Assembly (NCBI GenBank): GCA_007922305.1
Contig: ML677351.1
Coordinates: 8,647,558-8,711,557, forward strand
Direction of reading: 5' to 3'
DNA: 64,000 bases
Source: Dermatemys mawii
Lineage: Eukaryota; Chordata; Testudines; Dermatemydidae
Made by a program: the position numbers and the translations under genes. A model generated the notes under the pieces. The model made no database searches. It was not told the DNA's origin and worked only from the letters and a program-made list of their open reading frames with translations. Below are positions 1-11,094 of this stretch, piece by piece (the stretch's first letter is position 1; every line of letters begins with the position of its first letter).

Positions 1-255
1 TATTTTGCATTTTGAGCAGTCAGTGCTTCTGAAAAATAGGTCTATAAATAATATATCATTAGAACTATGAAGGTTTTGAAAAATACTATACTGACATCAT
101 AGTCAAGCAGGAACTTCTCATAGTAAGATATTCACATGATTCTTGTGTTTCAAGTGAAACCTATGAGAGTAAAACTAGATTTCCCTGAAATACATAAGAA
201 GAATTGGAGAGAGGAATAGAAAGAGTATGCAGGGTTTATCTGTGTTCAGTTTGTT

Positions 256-370
256 GGACTGTAAACTCTTTGGAGCAGGGAGTGTCCTCTTGTGTTGTGT
301 GAGTTTACAGCACTTAGCACAATGCGACCCTAACTAGAGCCTCTATGCACTACCACAGTATACACAAATG
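256..370 (+). repeat. L2-like LINE/SINE 3' tail fragment
   Basis: It reads as a decayed copy of a dispersed 3' tail: 'gtaaactctttggagcagg', then 'cagcacttagcacaatg', then a 'gcactaccacagta' block. The same order recurs at 29354-29474, 54097-54197 and 60250-60345, where it ends in AAT-rich tails. The layout resembles L2/MIR-type 3' ends. Exact family not resolved. Confidence 0.5.
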
Positions 371-1402
371 TTAGAATGATAGTTACTTGGTGCATTGGCT
401 TCCTGACATTTTGTAACACACTGGTTTGAGGTGGCTTATGCTTAAGAAGCATAAAGAAACTACCTTTCATTTAAATACACATTCAGATTTCCTACTACTG
501 ATTGCTTGGATAGAGCTACCTAAAAAATTGTCCAAACTGTTATATAAAACTAGTCTGAGGTAAATAGTTAAAATTTCATGGAGATGTAAGGAGTAAACTT
601 CAAACTAAAAAGACCTTGTTTTGGTTGAATTAGCAAATATGTGCAGTTAAAATATGAGATGATATTAATCAGGATGAAGCTGTTATACTATTGCAAAGTT
701 ACACTGGCATATTATGCAAATGAATGCTTATGATGATTTTATGACCCACTCATTTCTTTAATATATTATCTGGGATGAAGCAATTGATTGACTAATGAGA
801 TCTTAATGGGAATAATGGTCTAAGATAGGGAAGGGTAATTGTGTCTTGATTTAATCCAAAAATACAGAGCCACCATGCAGTTTACATACAACACGGGAAC
901 AGGCATTGACATCACTACATACATATGTCAGTTTGAAATGTGCAGCAGGGAGTAATATGGAAATTAATCTCAAATGGAAACATTGGCAAATGTGATGTGA
1001 TAAGTTCTCAGGAAATATATCCATGAGCTATGGATTTATGCACAGAAGTAATTTGTATCAGAATTGTTTACCAATACCAAACAGAGCTTGTGGCAATGAA
1101 GACAACGTTGGCAACTTTCCAGGAGCCAGGTTACAGTAGCTAATTTGCATATGATTTATGTATGCACATATTTCATTTCAGTTTTTCTTTTTGACCAGAG
1201 AAATACAATAAAATGTAGAAATATGAATACATGTTCCTTGAAGTATGTGTTTCAGTGCTTTTCCTATATCCTTATTAATTTATTTTACCTCCTACTTTAG
1301 TTACCTCTTATCTCCATATCACTTATTTTTCCCCTCCTTTCTGTCAATGATCTCTTTTCATTTGTGTATTTTATTTTTCCTCTGTCTCTCCTAATTGCAG
1401 TA
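371..1402. other. No recognisable feature
   Basis: AT-rich, apparently unique DNA. No repeat family, RNA gene or defensible exon seen. The segment near 1125-1200 contains several ATTTGCAT-like and TAATTT-like words but nothing diagnostic. Confidence 0.5.
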
Positions 1403-1665
1403 AGGGCAGGTATACACTACTGTTTAAATCGATCTATCATACATTGCTCAGAGATACGAAAAAGATCCCCCGAGAAACAAGTTTTGTCCACAATGGTGCT
1501 CTCTTGGCAGGATACACTTCCCACTGACATAGTTTCTGCTTCTTGCCAACATGGAGTAATTATGCTGACTGGTGAGTGCTCTCCTGTCAGCATAATGCGT
1601 CTTCACCAGACGTGCTACAGCAGTGCCGCTGCATTGTGCTGATGTAGTGCTGTAGTGTAGACTCT
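1403..1665. mobile_element. Non-autonomous DNA transposon (MITE)
   Basis: The ends are imperfect inverted repeats: 'ggcaggtatacactac' on the left and 'gtagtgtagact' on the right. The interior contains 'gctgactggtgagtgctctcctgtcagcataatgcgtcttcaccagacg', an internal foldback typical of the abundant turtle MITEs with 'TCTACACTAC' termini. A relative with better termini lies at 57488-57826. No target duplication could be fixed. The short open frames over it (1364-1642, 1587-1772) are chance frames. Confidence 0.65.
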
Positions 1666-2226
1666 GATCTCTCTTCCATTTGCTTTCTCAACATTTTCTC
1701 TCTAGGTCCTCCCTCTGTCCCATAACCATAGTAGTTATGCATCTTTCTCTCTTGTCCTCTGGCCCTCTCCAACAGTCCTTATATATGCTTATTCCACCAC
1801 CCTTACTTGCTGCAATGTGTGCTTCTGCAGGATGCCTGGCCAATCCACATCTTGGATTTCTAGAGTACATTGTCTTCAGCCTTGTTTCTTACTTAAGACA
1901 GGAAGCTGAACAGTGGTTAACTTTTTGTCTTTGTCAGCCCCTCTTTTAATACTTATGTAAGAAAATAGCTACTATTGTCAACAATTATGTATATTTTATG
2001 AAAAGTTAGTAACCAGAAGTGTTGGATGAGACCCTAATGAAGAAGCTGCTGAACATTTTTATGCAACTATAGATACACATATAACATTCTGTATTTTGTT
2101 TTCATTCCTTTTGTTTTCATCAAGTCTGTTCACTAGCCATTTAACCTATTAATTTACACCTCAGCTGAAATGGGTGATCTTTTATTTTAGATCACTATCA
2201 GGATGCCCATCACAAATTGCATAGTA
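1666..2226. other. No recognisable feature
   Basis: Pyrimidine-leaning then AT-rich unique sequence up to the MITE end at 2227. Confidence 0.45.
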
Positions 2227-2390
2227 CAGGGATCAGCAACCTTGGCACATGATCTCCCAGGGTAAGCACCCTTGGCGGGCCCAGATGGTTTGTTTACCCA
2301 CCACATCCGCAAGTTCGGCCAATCACGGCTCCCACTGGCCGTGGTTTGCTGCTCCAGTCCAATGGGGGCTATGGGAAGCGGCGCAGTGCT
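2227..2390 (+). mobile_element. Left half of a foldback hAT MITE
   Basis: It begins CAGGGATCAGCAACC and matches the left arm of the complete element at 21735-22038 through 'ggtaagcaccctt', 'ggcggg', 'ggctcccactggccg' and 'ccagtccaatgggggct'. The right arm is absent: the similarity stops at about 2385 and CR1 ORF1-like sequence follows at once. Either the element was truncated by deletion or the CR1 joined at this point. Without the other end no target duplication can be checked. Confidence 0.75.
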
Positions 2391-2429
2391 GGATGAAGGT
2401 GGGAGGGTAAAGAGGAAGAGAAGAGCAGC

Positions 2430-3780
2430 TAGTACTATAGGAAAAGGAGAAGAGTCAATGGAGATGACAACACCAAATATGAGCCCCAAGAGAATACAGG
2501 ATGAGTTGAAAAGGATTGCAAGGGAGAATAGGAATTTAGAGCACTTGCAACCAGAGGGAACAGGGGATAGACCGGAGAATCACACAAGGAAAGGAAGGTC
2601 TATATGACTGGGAACTCCTTACTGAGAAGAATGGACAGGCCTGTAACCAGAGCTGATCCAGAGAACTGAAGAGTGTGTTGTCTGCTGTGTGCTAAGATAC
2701 GAGATGTGGACCTGAGGCTGAAGAGGATTCTGACAGGAGCAGGAAAGAATCCACTGATTGTCCTTCATGTGGGAACAATTGATAAAGCTAGATTCTCATT
2801 GGAATGTATCAAGGGAGACTATTCCTGGCTGGGAAAGACGCTTAAGGAAATCGAGGCCCAGGTGATCTTCAGTGGGATTCTGCCTGTTCCTAGAGAAAGG
2901 AAACAAAAGTGTGACAAGATTATGATGATCAATAGATGGCTCAGTGTAGTGGGGTGGCTGCCCCACTCCAGCAGGAACTGGGTTAAAACAGCCCTGGAAG
3001 ATGGCTGGGGCAAGGGAAAAGCTGGTCTGATTGGGAGGCAGGCTCATCTCGGGGGCATGCCCCAAACAGACCCAGCTGGCTATATAAAGGCCAGGGAAGC
3101 CAGGAGCTGAGAGAGTATCTCCTCTGTCTATGGAGGTAGACAGGCCTGACTGCTGGGGAGCTTGACAAGGTACCTAGAGTGTTAAAGAAATTAGTAAAGG
3201 GAGTGTAGGGATGGGGCAAGGCAAGAGGAGCTGGGGGAGCTCCAGCCTGTAAACCCCCAGGCTGCAGGGCCTACGGGATGGCCCAACAAGGGGTACTGGA
3301 GTTGCAGGGGGCAGCCATGGGTAGGCAAAGGCAGCAGGCCAACCCCCCTTGCCGGTGATGTCTGCCCCAGAGAACGGGGGCAAGTGGGGGATAGGGGGTG
3401 GGGGTTCCCCAGGGAGGGGAGACCCTGAGATCTGTGAGGGTACTGCAGGGGTGCAGCATCCCAGTGGAAGAGGGCACCAGGGTCCGGGAGGGACACGAGG
3501 CCAGCACAAAGTGGGACATTGGCTGAAGAGGGCGCTGCAGAGGCAGGTGAGATCATTCCCCACATGACCAGCAGGAGGTGCCAGCAGGGGCGAGTTGCTA
3601 CTTTGCTACACTCAGGCATTGGTGCTATAAGAAAGCTCTGGGATGTATGGCCACTGGAAGGCATTCATGGACAGAGAACTGTTCTCCTGAGATGGACTTC
3701 ACCTGAGTAGGAAGGGAAATAGACTTCTGGGATGGAGGCTGGTACAACTGATTAAGAGAGCTTTAAACTAGGAAGCCGGG
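2430..3780 (+). pseudogene. CR1 ORF1 remnant (esterase-like domain), split by an LTR
   Basis: CR1 ORF1 encodes a nucleic-acid-binding protein with an esterase-like domain. The open stretch from 2673 reads IRDVDLRLKRILTGAGKNP, then LIVLHVGT, and ends KCDKIMMINRWL at about 2940, which matches the family. The next conserved part resumes after the LTR at 3616 (GAIRKLWDVWP ... FLRD-like block in shifted frames) and finishes near 3775 with a 'LVQLIKRALN'-like end spanning stops. The LTR at 2945-3610 removes any continuous frame. The expected GTND motif reads GTID, another sign of decay. Family assignment is by recognition of these motifs. Confidence 0.8.
2945..3610 (+). mobile_element. Solo LTR with 5-bp target duplication
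   Basis: The insertion starts TGTAGTGGGG and ends TTTGCTACA, so it has TG...CA termini. It is flanked on both sides by 'ctcag' (2940-2944 and 3611-3615). A TATA box TATATAAA lies at 3081-3088, which sets the + orientation. The second half is G-rich with 'ggtgccagcagggg' near the 3' end. A relative in the opposite strand lies at 58305-58999. The 5-bp duplication fits Ty3/Gypsy elements or some endogenous retroviruses; no coding part remains to decide. The overlapping frames at 3174-3710 are not genes. Confidence 0.85.
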
Positions 3781-3983
3781 GGAGATGGTTGGGAGATGTC
3801 TAGGTAATCTCAGTGCTAGCTTTTAAAACTGAGAGGGAAGAAAACAAAGTAAGAAAGGATACCGCTGTGGGTAGGAGAATGGACATAACAAGGAAGGGTA
3901 GTGTAGATACCAGTCTAACAGGTGTTACTGGCAGTAGAATGTCCGTGCCTAATTGGGTAAGAATGTGAGCGAGGGCAAACAGC

Positions 3984-4768
3984 AAAAATTAAGATGTGTG
4001 TACACCAGTGTGAGGACTCTAGATAACAAAATGGAGGAACTAGAGCTACTGGTGCAGGAAGTGAAATCAGATATTATAGAGATAACAGAAACATGGTGGA
4101 ATAGTAGTTATAACTGGTGTACAGGTATTGAGGGGTACGTGCTATTTAGGAAAGACAGAAATAAAGGTAAAGGTGGTGGAGTAGCATTATATATCAATGA
4201 TGAGGTAGACAGTAAAGAAATAAGAAGTGATGGAATGGATAAGACAGAGTCTGTCTGGGCAAAAGTCACATTAGGGAAAAAAGCTTCTATAGCCTCCTGT
4301 GGGATCATGCTCGGGGTGTGCTAAAGACCACCAGGATCTGATCTGGATATCAATAGAGACCTCTTTAATGTTTTTAATGAAGTAAATACTAATGGGAATT
4401 GTGTGATCATGGGAGTCTTTAACTTCCCAGATACAGACTGGAGGACAAGTGCTAATAATAATAATGGGGGTCAGATTTTCCTAGATGCGGTAGCTGATGA
4501 ATTCCTTCATCAAGTAGTTCCTGATCCAACAAGAGGGGATAATGTTTTCGATTTCATTTTGGTGAGTAGTGAGGACCACATAGAAGAAATGGTTGTAGGG
4601 GACAACCTTGGTTCAAGTGATCATGAGCTAATTCAGTTCAAACTGAATGGACGGATAAACAAAAATAGATCTGCGACTAAAGTTTTAGTTTTCAAAAGGG
4701 CTATCTTTAAAAAAATTAAGGAAATTAGTAAAGGAAGTGGATTGGACAGAAGAAACTTGTGGATCTAA
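3984..4768 (+). pseudogene. CR1 ORF2 endonuclease domain remnant
   Basis: ORF2 of CR1 starts with an APE-type endonuclease that nicks target DNA. Visible family blocks are NKMEELELLVQEVKSDII, then ITETWW, GYVLFRKDR, GKGGGVALYI, VFNFPDTDW and GSSDHELIQF. The frame is broken by a stop at 4321-4323 and continues at 4403. Two catalytic positions are altered: the family's Asn in 'YTN' reads Ser (YTSVR), and the Asp of 'GDFN' reads Val (GVFN); the SDH motif is intact. With these changes and the stops it cannot be functional. Confidence 0.85.
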
Positions 4769-5269
4769 AAGCAGAGGAGGCCCGGAATTACTTCAAGTCA
4801 AAGCTGTAGAAATTACCAGTAGCCTGCATCCCAAAAAAGGGGAAAAAATTCATAGGCAGGAGTTGTAGACCATGCTGGATGAGCAAGCATTTCAGGGAAG
4901 TGATTAAGAAAAAGCAGAAAGCATACAGGGTGTGGAAGACGGGAGGGATCAGCAAGGAAAGCTACCTTATTGAGGTCAGAACATGCAGGGCTAAAGTGAG
5001 AAAGGCTAAAAGCTATGCAGAATTGGACCTCGCAAAAGAAATTAAAATCAAGAGTAAAAGGTTATATAGCCATATAAATTAGAAGAAAACAAGGAAAGAA
5101 GAAGTGGGACCGCTAAACACGGAGGGTGGAATGGAGGTTAAGGATAATCTAGGCATGGCCCAATATCTAAACAAATACTTTGCCTCACTTAAACTCATGG
5201 GTTGTACCATATGTCTGGAGAATTGCTAAAATAGTCCCTGTTTTTAAGGAAGGAGGGAAAAAGTGATCC

Positions 5270-5526
5270 TGCTAACTACAGGTCTGCTAGTTTCACATCT
5301 GAGGTATGCAAGGTCTTGGAAAAAAATTTGAAGGAGAAAGTAGTTAAGGACATTGAGGTCAATGGTAATTGGGACAAAATACAACAAGATTTTACAAAAG
5401 GTGGATCATGCCAAACCAACATGATCTCCTTCTTTGAGAAAGTAACAGATTTTTTAGACAAAGGTAGTGTGGTAGATCTAATTTACCTTGATTTCAGTAA
5501 AGCATTTGATAGGTTCCACATGGGAA
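5270..5526 (+). pseudogene. CR1 ORF2 reverse transcriptase, N-terminal fragment
   Basis: The frame from about 5316 reads EKVVKDIEVNGNWDKIQQDF, GGSCQTNMISFFEKVTDFLD, then DLIYLDFSKAFDRF, which is RT motif A with its catalytic Asp. The sequence then breaks off; motifs B and C (the FADD box) are missing. After about 5526 the sequence jumps to the extreme C-terminal part of ORF2, so an internal deletion has removed most of the enzyme. Confidence 0.85.
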
Positions 5527-5574
5527 ATTATTAGTTAAATTGGAAAAGATGGAGATCAATATGAAAATTGAAAG

Positions 5575-5695
5575 GTGGATAAGGAACTAGAGGAGGAGAA
5601 GGACCTCAGAGTATTGATTGATCACAGGATGACTATGAACTGCCAATGTGATATGGCCATGAAAAAAGCTAATGCAGTCTTGGGATGCATCAGGC
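5575..5695 (+). pseudogene. CR1 ORF2 C-terminal fragment
   Basis: The frame reads EEEKDLRVLIDHRMTMNCQC then MAMKKANAVLGCIRQ, the conserved block late in CR1 ORF2. It joins directly to RT motif A sequence by deletion and ends where the 3' UTR begins. Confidence 0.75.
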
Positions 5696-5739
5696 AAGTG
5701 ACCCATACCCCTCTGCAGCATGGGGCATGGGTCACTTGC
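5694..5739. repeat. 13-bp perfect inverted repeat (hairpin)
   Basis: GCAAGTGACCCAT (5694-5706) is the exact reverse complement of ATGGGTCACTTGC (5727-5739), with a 20-base loop. It lies at the junction of the CR1 ORF2 end and its 3' UTR. Confidence 0.8.
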
Positions 5740-5910
5740 TAGAGGAGAATGTCTTGAAGTCTTTAAACTATGATTTGAGGACTTCAATAGCCCAGACATA
5801 GATTAGAGATTTATTGCAGAAGTGGGTGGGTAAGATTCTGTGGCCTGCATTGTGCAGGAGGTCAAACTAGATGATCATAATGGTCCCTTCTGACCTTAAA
5901 GTCTATGAGT

Positions 5911-7404
5911 CAGCAGTAAGCAACAATGATTTCAGGAAAAACAACCTATGTCACCTCTTAGGGTACAGAAGTTACAGCGACTGATGTTTTATGTGGCTCC
6001 ACAGCTCACTGGGATGACTTAGAGTTAACATTCTCAGCACAGAGCTGCTAAGAACTAAAGGCTTATTCAGCAGATGTAACTTAAGGGAAATATACATTGC
6101 TTGTTCGTATGGGGTCAACGTGAGCTGAAAATGTTTCATATTATACTATCATTAATATTACTAGAGAGGGAATATAACCGAATGAAAACAGGGCTAGCAA
6201 TGACCTTGGGGTACGGGACAAATACCTTATTTCACAGTAGTTCACAAGTGACAATAAGTCATGCGGCTGACAGAGGTAACCATCAAATATAAGTAATTAA
6301 CTAAAGTGATGCAGAGAGGATACATGAGCTTGGGATGCAGGCCAAGAAAGAAGTAGAAAAACCAGACAGGGCATAGAAGAGAAAGACATTGTCCGGCCAT
6401 ACAGAAAGAAGGACGAGACATTTGATATGGTTTTACTCAGGCTGCAACTCTATTATTAGATGTCTGGTAATTCCTTGCAGATAAAAGTGTACAGTGCAGG
6501 CAACCCCATGTTCATTCAATAACTATCTTGGGGCTTCTGCCAGCCTCACCATTTTTCCATCCAGGCCCCCCAGGCAATCCACTGCTGGGACTTTACTCTC
6601 CATCCCCCCTCATAAGAGGGTTAAAGTGGGCTATAAAAAAGGGTTTGGATCCCTGCCATAGCAATCAAAACTCCCCAACCTGTTCCTTTAACTAACACCT
6701 CATTTTTAAGTCCTTTTCAAAGCCATTTATCAGGTCACTGTATTCCTTTCCTATGGAGTACCTGCACTGGACATCTGCCCCACACTTACATAATGAGTTG
6801 CTACATATAGCCTAATGCCCTTAAAAAAGCCTTCCCTGAACCCACTCTGGGGAAGGTGGGAAAAAACCCAACTCCATGTAGGCCAATTTGGTGGTAAGGG
6901 AAAAATTCCTTCCCAGCCCCTCTAAATAGAGGCAGCTAGCACAATGCCCACAGCACCATGTATTTCACCACCTGAGTGGGAGGGAGGGTGGGTGCTGCCT
7001 CAGCCAACTCCATGTAAAAGGGGATTTGTGCACATCTACCCCTTATTAACCCTTCTGCTCATCTGGTTGCCGGGGGATGAGTGTGTCGCCGTGCTGTCCC
7101 ATTGTCTCCTTTTGCAGCAGTTTGACCTCTTCCCCTGAACCAACCATAAAGCACTCTACCCTTCATTCAGCCAGCCAGACAAATCCACCTGCTCCCGCTT
7201 AAAGATGTGGTGCAGTCATTTTTGTTTAGGACAGAAGACTTGTGAATGATGTTGATAGTGGCATGGGCCAACTGAGAAGTGGAGATAAAATGGATGAATG
7301 CTATGTAAAAATAAGTATCTTGGATGGCTGAATGTCACATTAATGAAACTCACTTTCTTTCTTTTCTCAAGCAAAGCATCTGGTTATGTTCTCTAACAAG
7401 CCCT
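5911..7404. other. Mostly unique; possible old repeat at 6540-7160
   Basis: 5911-6535 shows nothing recognisable. 6540-7160 is C-rich with 'gggaaggtgggaaaaaaccc' and 'aaaaattccttcccagcccc', phrases shared in style with the element-like segment 28555-29185; it may be a decayed LTR-type repeat, but no ends were found. The frame at 6944-7138 is not supported as a gene. Confidence 0.3.
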
Positions 7405-7420
7405 TATATATATATATATT
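7405..7420. repeat. (TA)n microsatellite
   Basis: About eight TA units. Confidence 0.9.
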
Positions 7421-9850
7421 TAGGAGAAAAAGGGCAAGGCCAGTGTGACAGGGCACTATTAGTGGCACCCAGATCACTGATGCTGCTGAAGCATGAAGAA
7501 TGCTGCAGGCTCAACTTTGAGCAAATAAACACTTTCTGCTGGGGGGGATTATAAACACCTTGATGATAATCATGGCTAATGTCATCAAATTATTTTCCAT
7601 TGCGCTTTATCTCTAGTGCCTTAAAGAATTTGGGCTACTACTGGTCCCTAAATTATAAGAATTAATAGTCCAAAAAATTTCCTCTGCATCTGCACTTGGT
7701 TTAATCCTTCAAAGCCATTTAGCTTAACTGGCTGACCCTTTGAAAAACAGCCTACAGAAACTGCAAGGACAATTTCCCCTCTCTCTTATTGGGCACATTT
7801 TCAAAGCTGCTGAAAAGCCAAAGCCAAATACATATTCTTCAGTGGGGTTACAGGGATTTACTGAGAGCAGACTTTGCCCCCTCTGATGCATATTCTATAC
7901 CTCCATTTCTGGTATTGTTTTACATGCAAAACTCTCATTGAAGTGAAGGCTAGTTTTTTACCCAATACGATAATATGCTTTTATCTTAATAAAAATATAA
8001 TGTGCCTATTATCAGGGCCCAGGAACATGCTATGTGCATAAATAAATTATATAGGAATTTGATCCAGCAAGTTTCTGAACCCCCAATTCCCATTGACCAG
8101 AATAATAAACATGAGTTACTGAAAACTAAATTTGGCCCATTATATGTGTGAGGGGCTGACTTCTGGTTCATTTGGAAATTAAATTTTGAATTTCATGATT
8201 TGTATGGGGGTAAAAGTCCAAACAATTTGTTGCATTAATGAAGTGCTGTTAGTGTTTTTTTTAAAAAAATACATATACTAATATACAGTTGATATTTTCT
8301 TGTATAGTATCTAAAGAAAATTGATGCTTCAATAGTTCAAAAATGTTAAGAATTAGAAATACAGCCATTTATTTAAATATATTATTTATACTTGATTTTT
8401 CATGATGTGTTGTGTAAAAGGGAAAAGAAGAAACTATTATACCAGACAGATGTTAATTTACCTTGGGGCATTTTTGCCAATTTAATTATCATTGCTTCTC
8501 TTTTATAACTCCAGCCTTTTTGTCATAACTTTTTAACAAATTGTCATTTGTTAAGTACTTACAGGCAACAGGAAAAAATATAATGGGTATGTCTGGAGAA
8601 TTGCTACTATCAATGTGCTCAGATTGAGTCCTTTTCTGTAATTGGCACACACTAACTAGGAGTTTAACTTGTCAACTCCAAACCCTCCCAATGCACAATA
8701 AAAAAGTAAACAACTATTATTGTTTTATATGTGCCACAAACTGCTGCAGCTCATGTCTGCAGTGATAGACTTTACAACGGATCCACCTTTATACATATCC
8801 ACAGGCGTTCCACTTCTGTGATAGAGCTCAAACTGATGTTTTTAGTCCCACATTCTCAGCTAAGGTAGTCACTTGAAGCAGTGTGCTTCTCCTTCATTTT
8901 ACTGCTCAGGTTTCAGCAGATTATGATGTCACTATCTTCCTCCTGTCATCCAGGGAGTTCTCAAAAAACAAAAGAGAGAAGATGTCAGGAGACGTATTTA
9001 ATGCCCCACCCTTCCCCCAGCTACTACCAGAATAACAAATTAGAAGCCATCTTTACATATTACCAAAAAGGGCACAAACATTTAAAAATGTTTTCCAGTT
9101 ATTTTTTAAAGCAGACTAATTCATTTTATGCCATTTAGATAAATCAGTGCTGGAATATTACCTGGAATTCTCCATTAACTTTCAGTGAACTAATTTAAAA
9201 TAAAACTCTTTTTAAAAAGTCATACAAGAAATAGAGAAGTATTACAGAGAGTGCCACAATTTTTGTTTGTTTTTTTCCAGTGGAACCAAGGCCACAGCTC
9301 TCTCATATGACTTGAGCTTTCAAGACTATGCAAAAAATTGCTTTCTTCTTTCCTTTTTCTAAATCCAATACTAAATCCAATCCTTTTTCTAAATCCAATT
9401 AGTCAGAAAATCAATACTTAAAAAAAATTCTCAGCAGCCTCATAGCACCTGGCTGGCTCACTAATTATTGGTTTTCAGACATTGTTTTAAAAAACAACAT
9501 TCCCTTCTAGCTCTATGGCACAGCCAGATCTCCTCTCACAAGTCCTAATCCTTTATCTAGATCAAAAGTTACCCCGTTGACTTGTATATATAGGTAGGGA
9601 GATATTCCTAATGAGAGGTTATTCCAAGCAACTTATATCATGTTTGATGTCTTCAGGAAATTTAGAAACTGGAAAGAAAAAAGAAACGTGTCTGTATTAC
9701 AGTGACAAACACTGCACTACTGATAAAAATCAGAAGCTATCTGTCACATTTCAAACATTCTAGAGTTTCTCCATCCTATGTAGTTCTAAGTGTTAATTTG
9801 AAGATGTAGGTTTTGGTGGAAAGATGTTTCCTTGGATCTGATGATTATTT

Positions 9851-9853
<3 letters not shown>
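7421..9853. other. No recognisable feature
   Basis: AT-rich unique sequence. A small duplication 'ctttttctaaatccaa' occurs twice at about 9353-9400. No exon or repeat family identified. Confidence 0.45.

Positions 9854-9883
<30 letters not shown>
9854..9883. repeat. (CT)n microsatellite
   Basis: An uninterrupted run of about fifteen CT units. Confidence 0.95.
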
Positions 9884-9887
<4 letters not shown>

Positions 9888-10157
9888 TCCTCATATCTCA
9901 TGTAGATTTATTAAATTAGCCCAAATGTATCAAATTATACAAATATCAAACCTAAAAATTCATCATGACCATTTGAATCCTATGCTCTTTGTTATATTTT
10001 TTCCTCACACACAAGGAATTCTCTTGCCTGGAGACTGAGTGAGGGGATAACCATGCCCACAAAGGCATAAGCAGTTTAAATATTCAAAAATTTGAAATCC
10101 AGATGTGTCTTTAATAAGCAAGACACAAGAAGTTTTCCACTGTGCTCCATGCTGATT

Positions 10158-10658
10158 AGGCCTCAACTTGCGTCCAGTTCTGGGTGCCGCATTTCAGGAA
10201 AGATGTGGACAAAGTGGAGAAAGTCCAGAGGAGAGCAACAAATATGATTAAAGGTCTAGAAAATATGACTTAAGAAGGAAGATTGAAAAAAAATGGGTTT
10301 GTTTAGTCTGGAGAAGAGAAGACTGAGAGGGGACATGATAAAAGGTTGTTACAAGAAGGAGGGACAAAACTTGTTCTTAATCTCTAAGAACAAGAAGCAA
10401 TGGGCTTAAACTGTAGCAAGGGTGGTTTGGGTTGGACATTAGGAAAAATTTCCTAACCTTCAGGGTTGTTAAGCACTGGAATAAATTGCCAAGGGAGGTT
10501 GCGGACTCTCCATCACTGGAGATTTATAAAAGCAGGTTAGACAAACAACCTGTCAGGGATGGCCTAGATAATATTTAGTCCTGCCATGAGTGCAGGGGAT
10601 TAGAGTAGATTACCGCTTGAGGTCCCTTCCAGTCCTATAATTCTATGATTCTATGATT
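10158..10658 (+). mobile_element. CR1 LINE 3' end (5'-truncated)
   Basis: The + strand encodes the end of ORF2 in broken frames (LFSLEKRRLRGDMIKG, then a block ending near 'ctggaataaattgcc'), followed by the CR1 3' UTR with 'caaacaacctgtcagggatgg' and 'gaggtcccttccag'. It ends in repeats of ATTCTATG at 10639-10657, the hallmark of CR1 3' termini. 5' truncation is usual for CR1 because of incomplete reverse transcription. Confidence 0.9.
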
Positions 10659-10926
10659 TCTCCTATTTTAGCTCTGGAACTTTGTTACCAGATGTGCCCA
10701 TTACTTTGGGGTATGCTCATTTATTTGGGTTACTTTTATTGGGGTGGGGTCTGTAATTCTATTAATGTGCTCCTGATGTCACTTGTATGTTCATATGGAG
10801 TTCTACTCCTTGCTTCTGCAAGTCCCCTCCCATTGGAGCTATCCTGAAGGACCTAGGTTCCCTGATGCTGGGTTTCTCCAGCCCTAGAACTAGACGAACA
10901 CACACACACACTAACAGAGCAAGTCT

Positions 10927-11094
10927 GAGCAGGCTGGGTCAATCAGCACTCTCTAGCTGATCCCCTTATGTGTCCCTGTGCTCGGTGAGCTGGGTTAAAT
11001 AGTACTTTCAAGCTGGTACCCTTATGCGTTCCTGGTCTCAATGGGCTGAGTTGAGCAGCACTCTCAGCTGCCCCCTCATGTGCCTCAAGTTTAA
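10927..11094. repeat. Three diverged tandem units of about 50-60 bp
   Basis: Each unit runs 'gctgggt(c/t)aa...agcactctc..agctg.ccccttatg.g.cc'. Unit starts are near 10927, 10987 and 11043. Confidence 0.65.

Larger units (their letters stand above)
2391..5910 (+). mobile_element. CR1 LINE, near full span, eroded and interrupted
   Basis: This is a non-LTR retrotransposon of the CR1 clade on the + strand. In order it keeps an ORF1 segment (about 2430-2944 and 3616-3780), an inter-ORF stretch, ORF2 endonuclease (3984-4768), a broken linker, the start of reverse transcriptase (5270-5526), a jump to the end of ORF2 (5575-5695) and a 3' UTR (about 5715-5910) with 'ggaggtcaaactagatgatc' and 'cccttctgacctt'. 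A solo LTR sits in ORF1. Much of the RT palm and thumb is deleted, and stops and frameshifts are frequent, so it is inactive. The 5' edge is fused to half a MITE. Confidence 0.9.

Noticed and set aside
3174..3664. Several Pro-rich frames
   Set aside because: They are antisense to the solo LTR and reflect its G-rich + strand.
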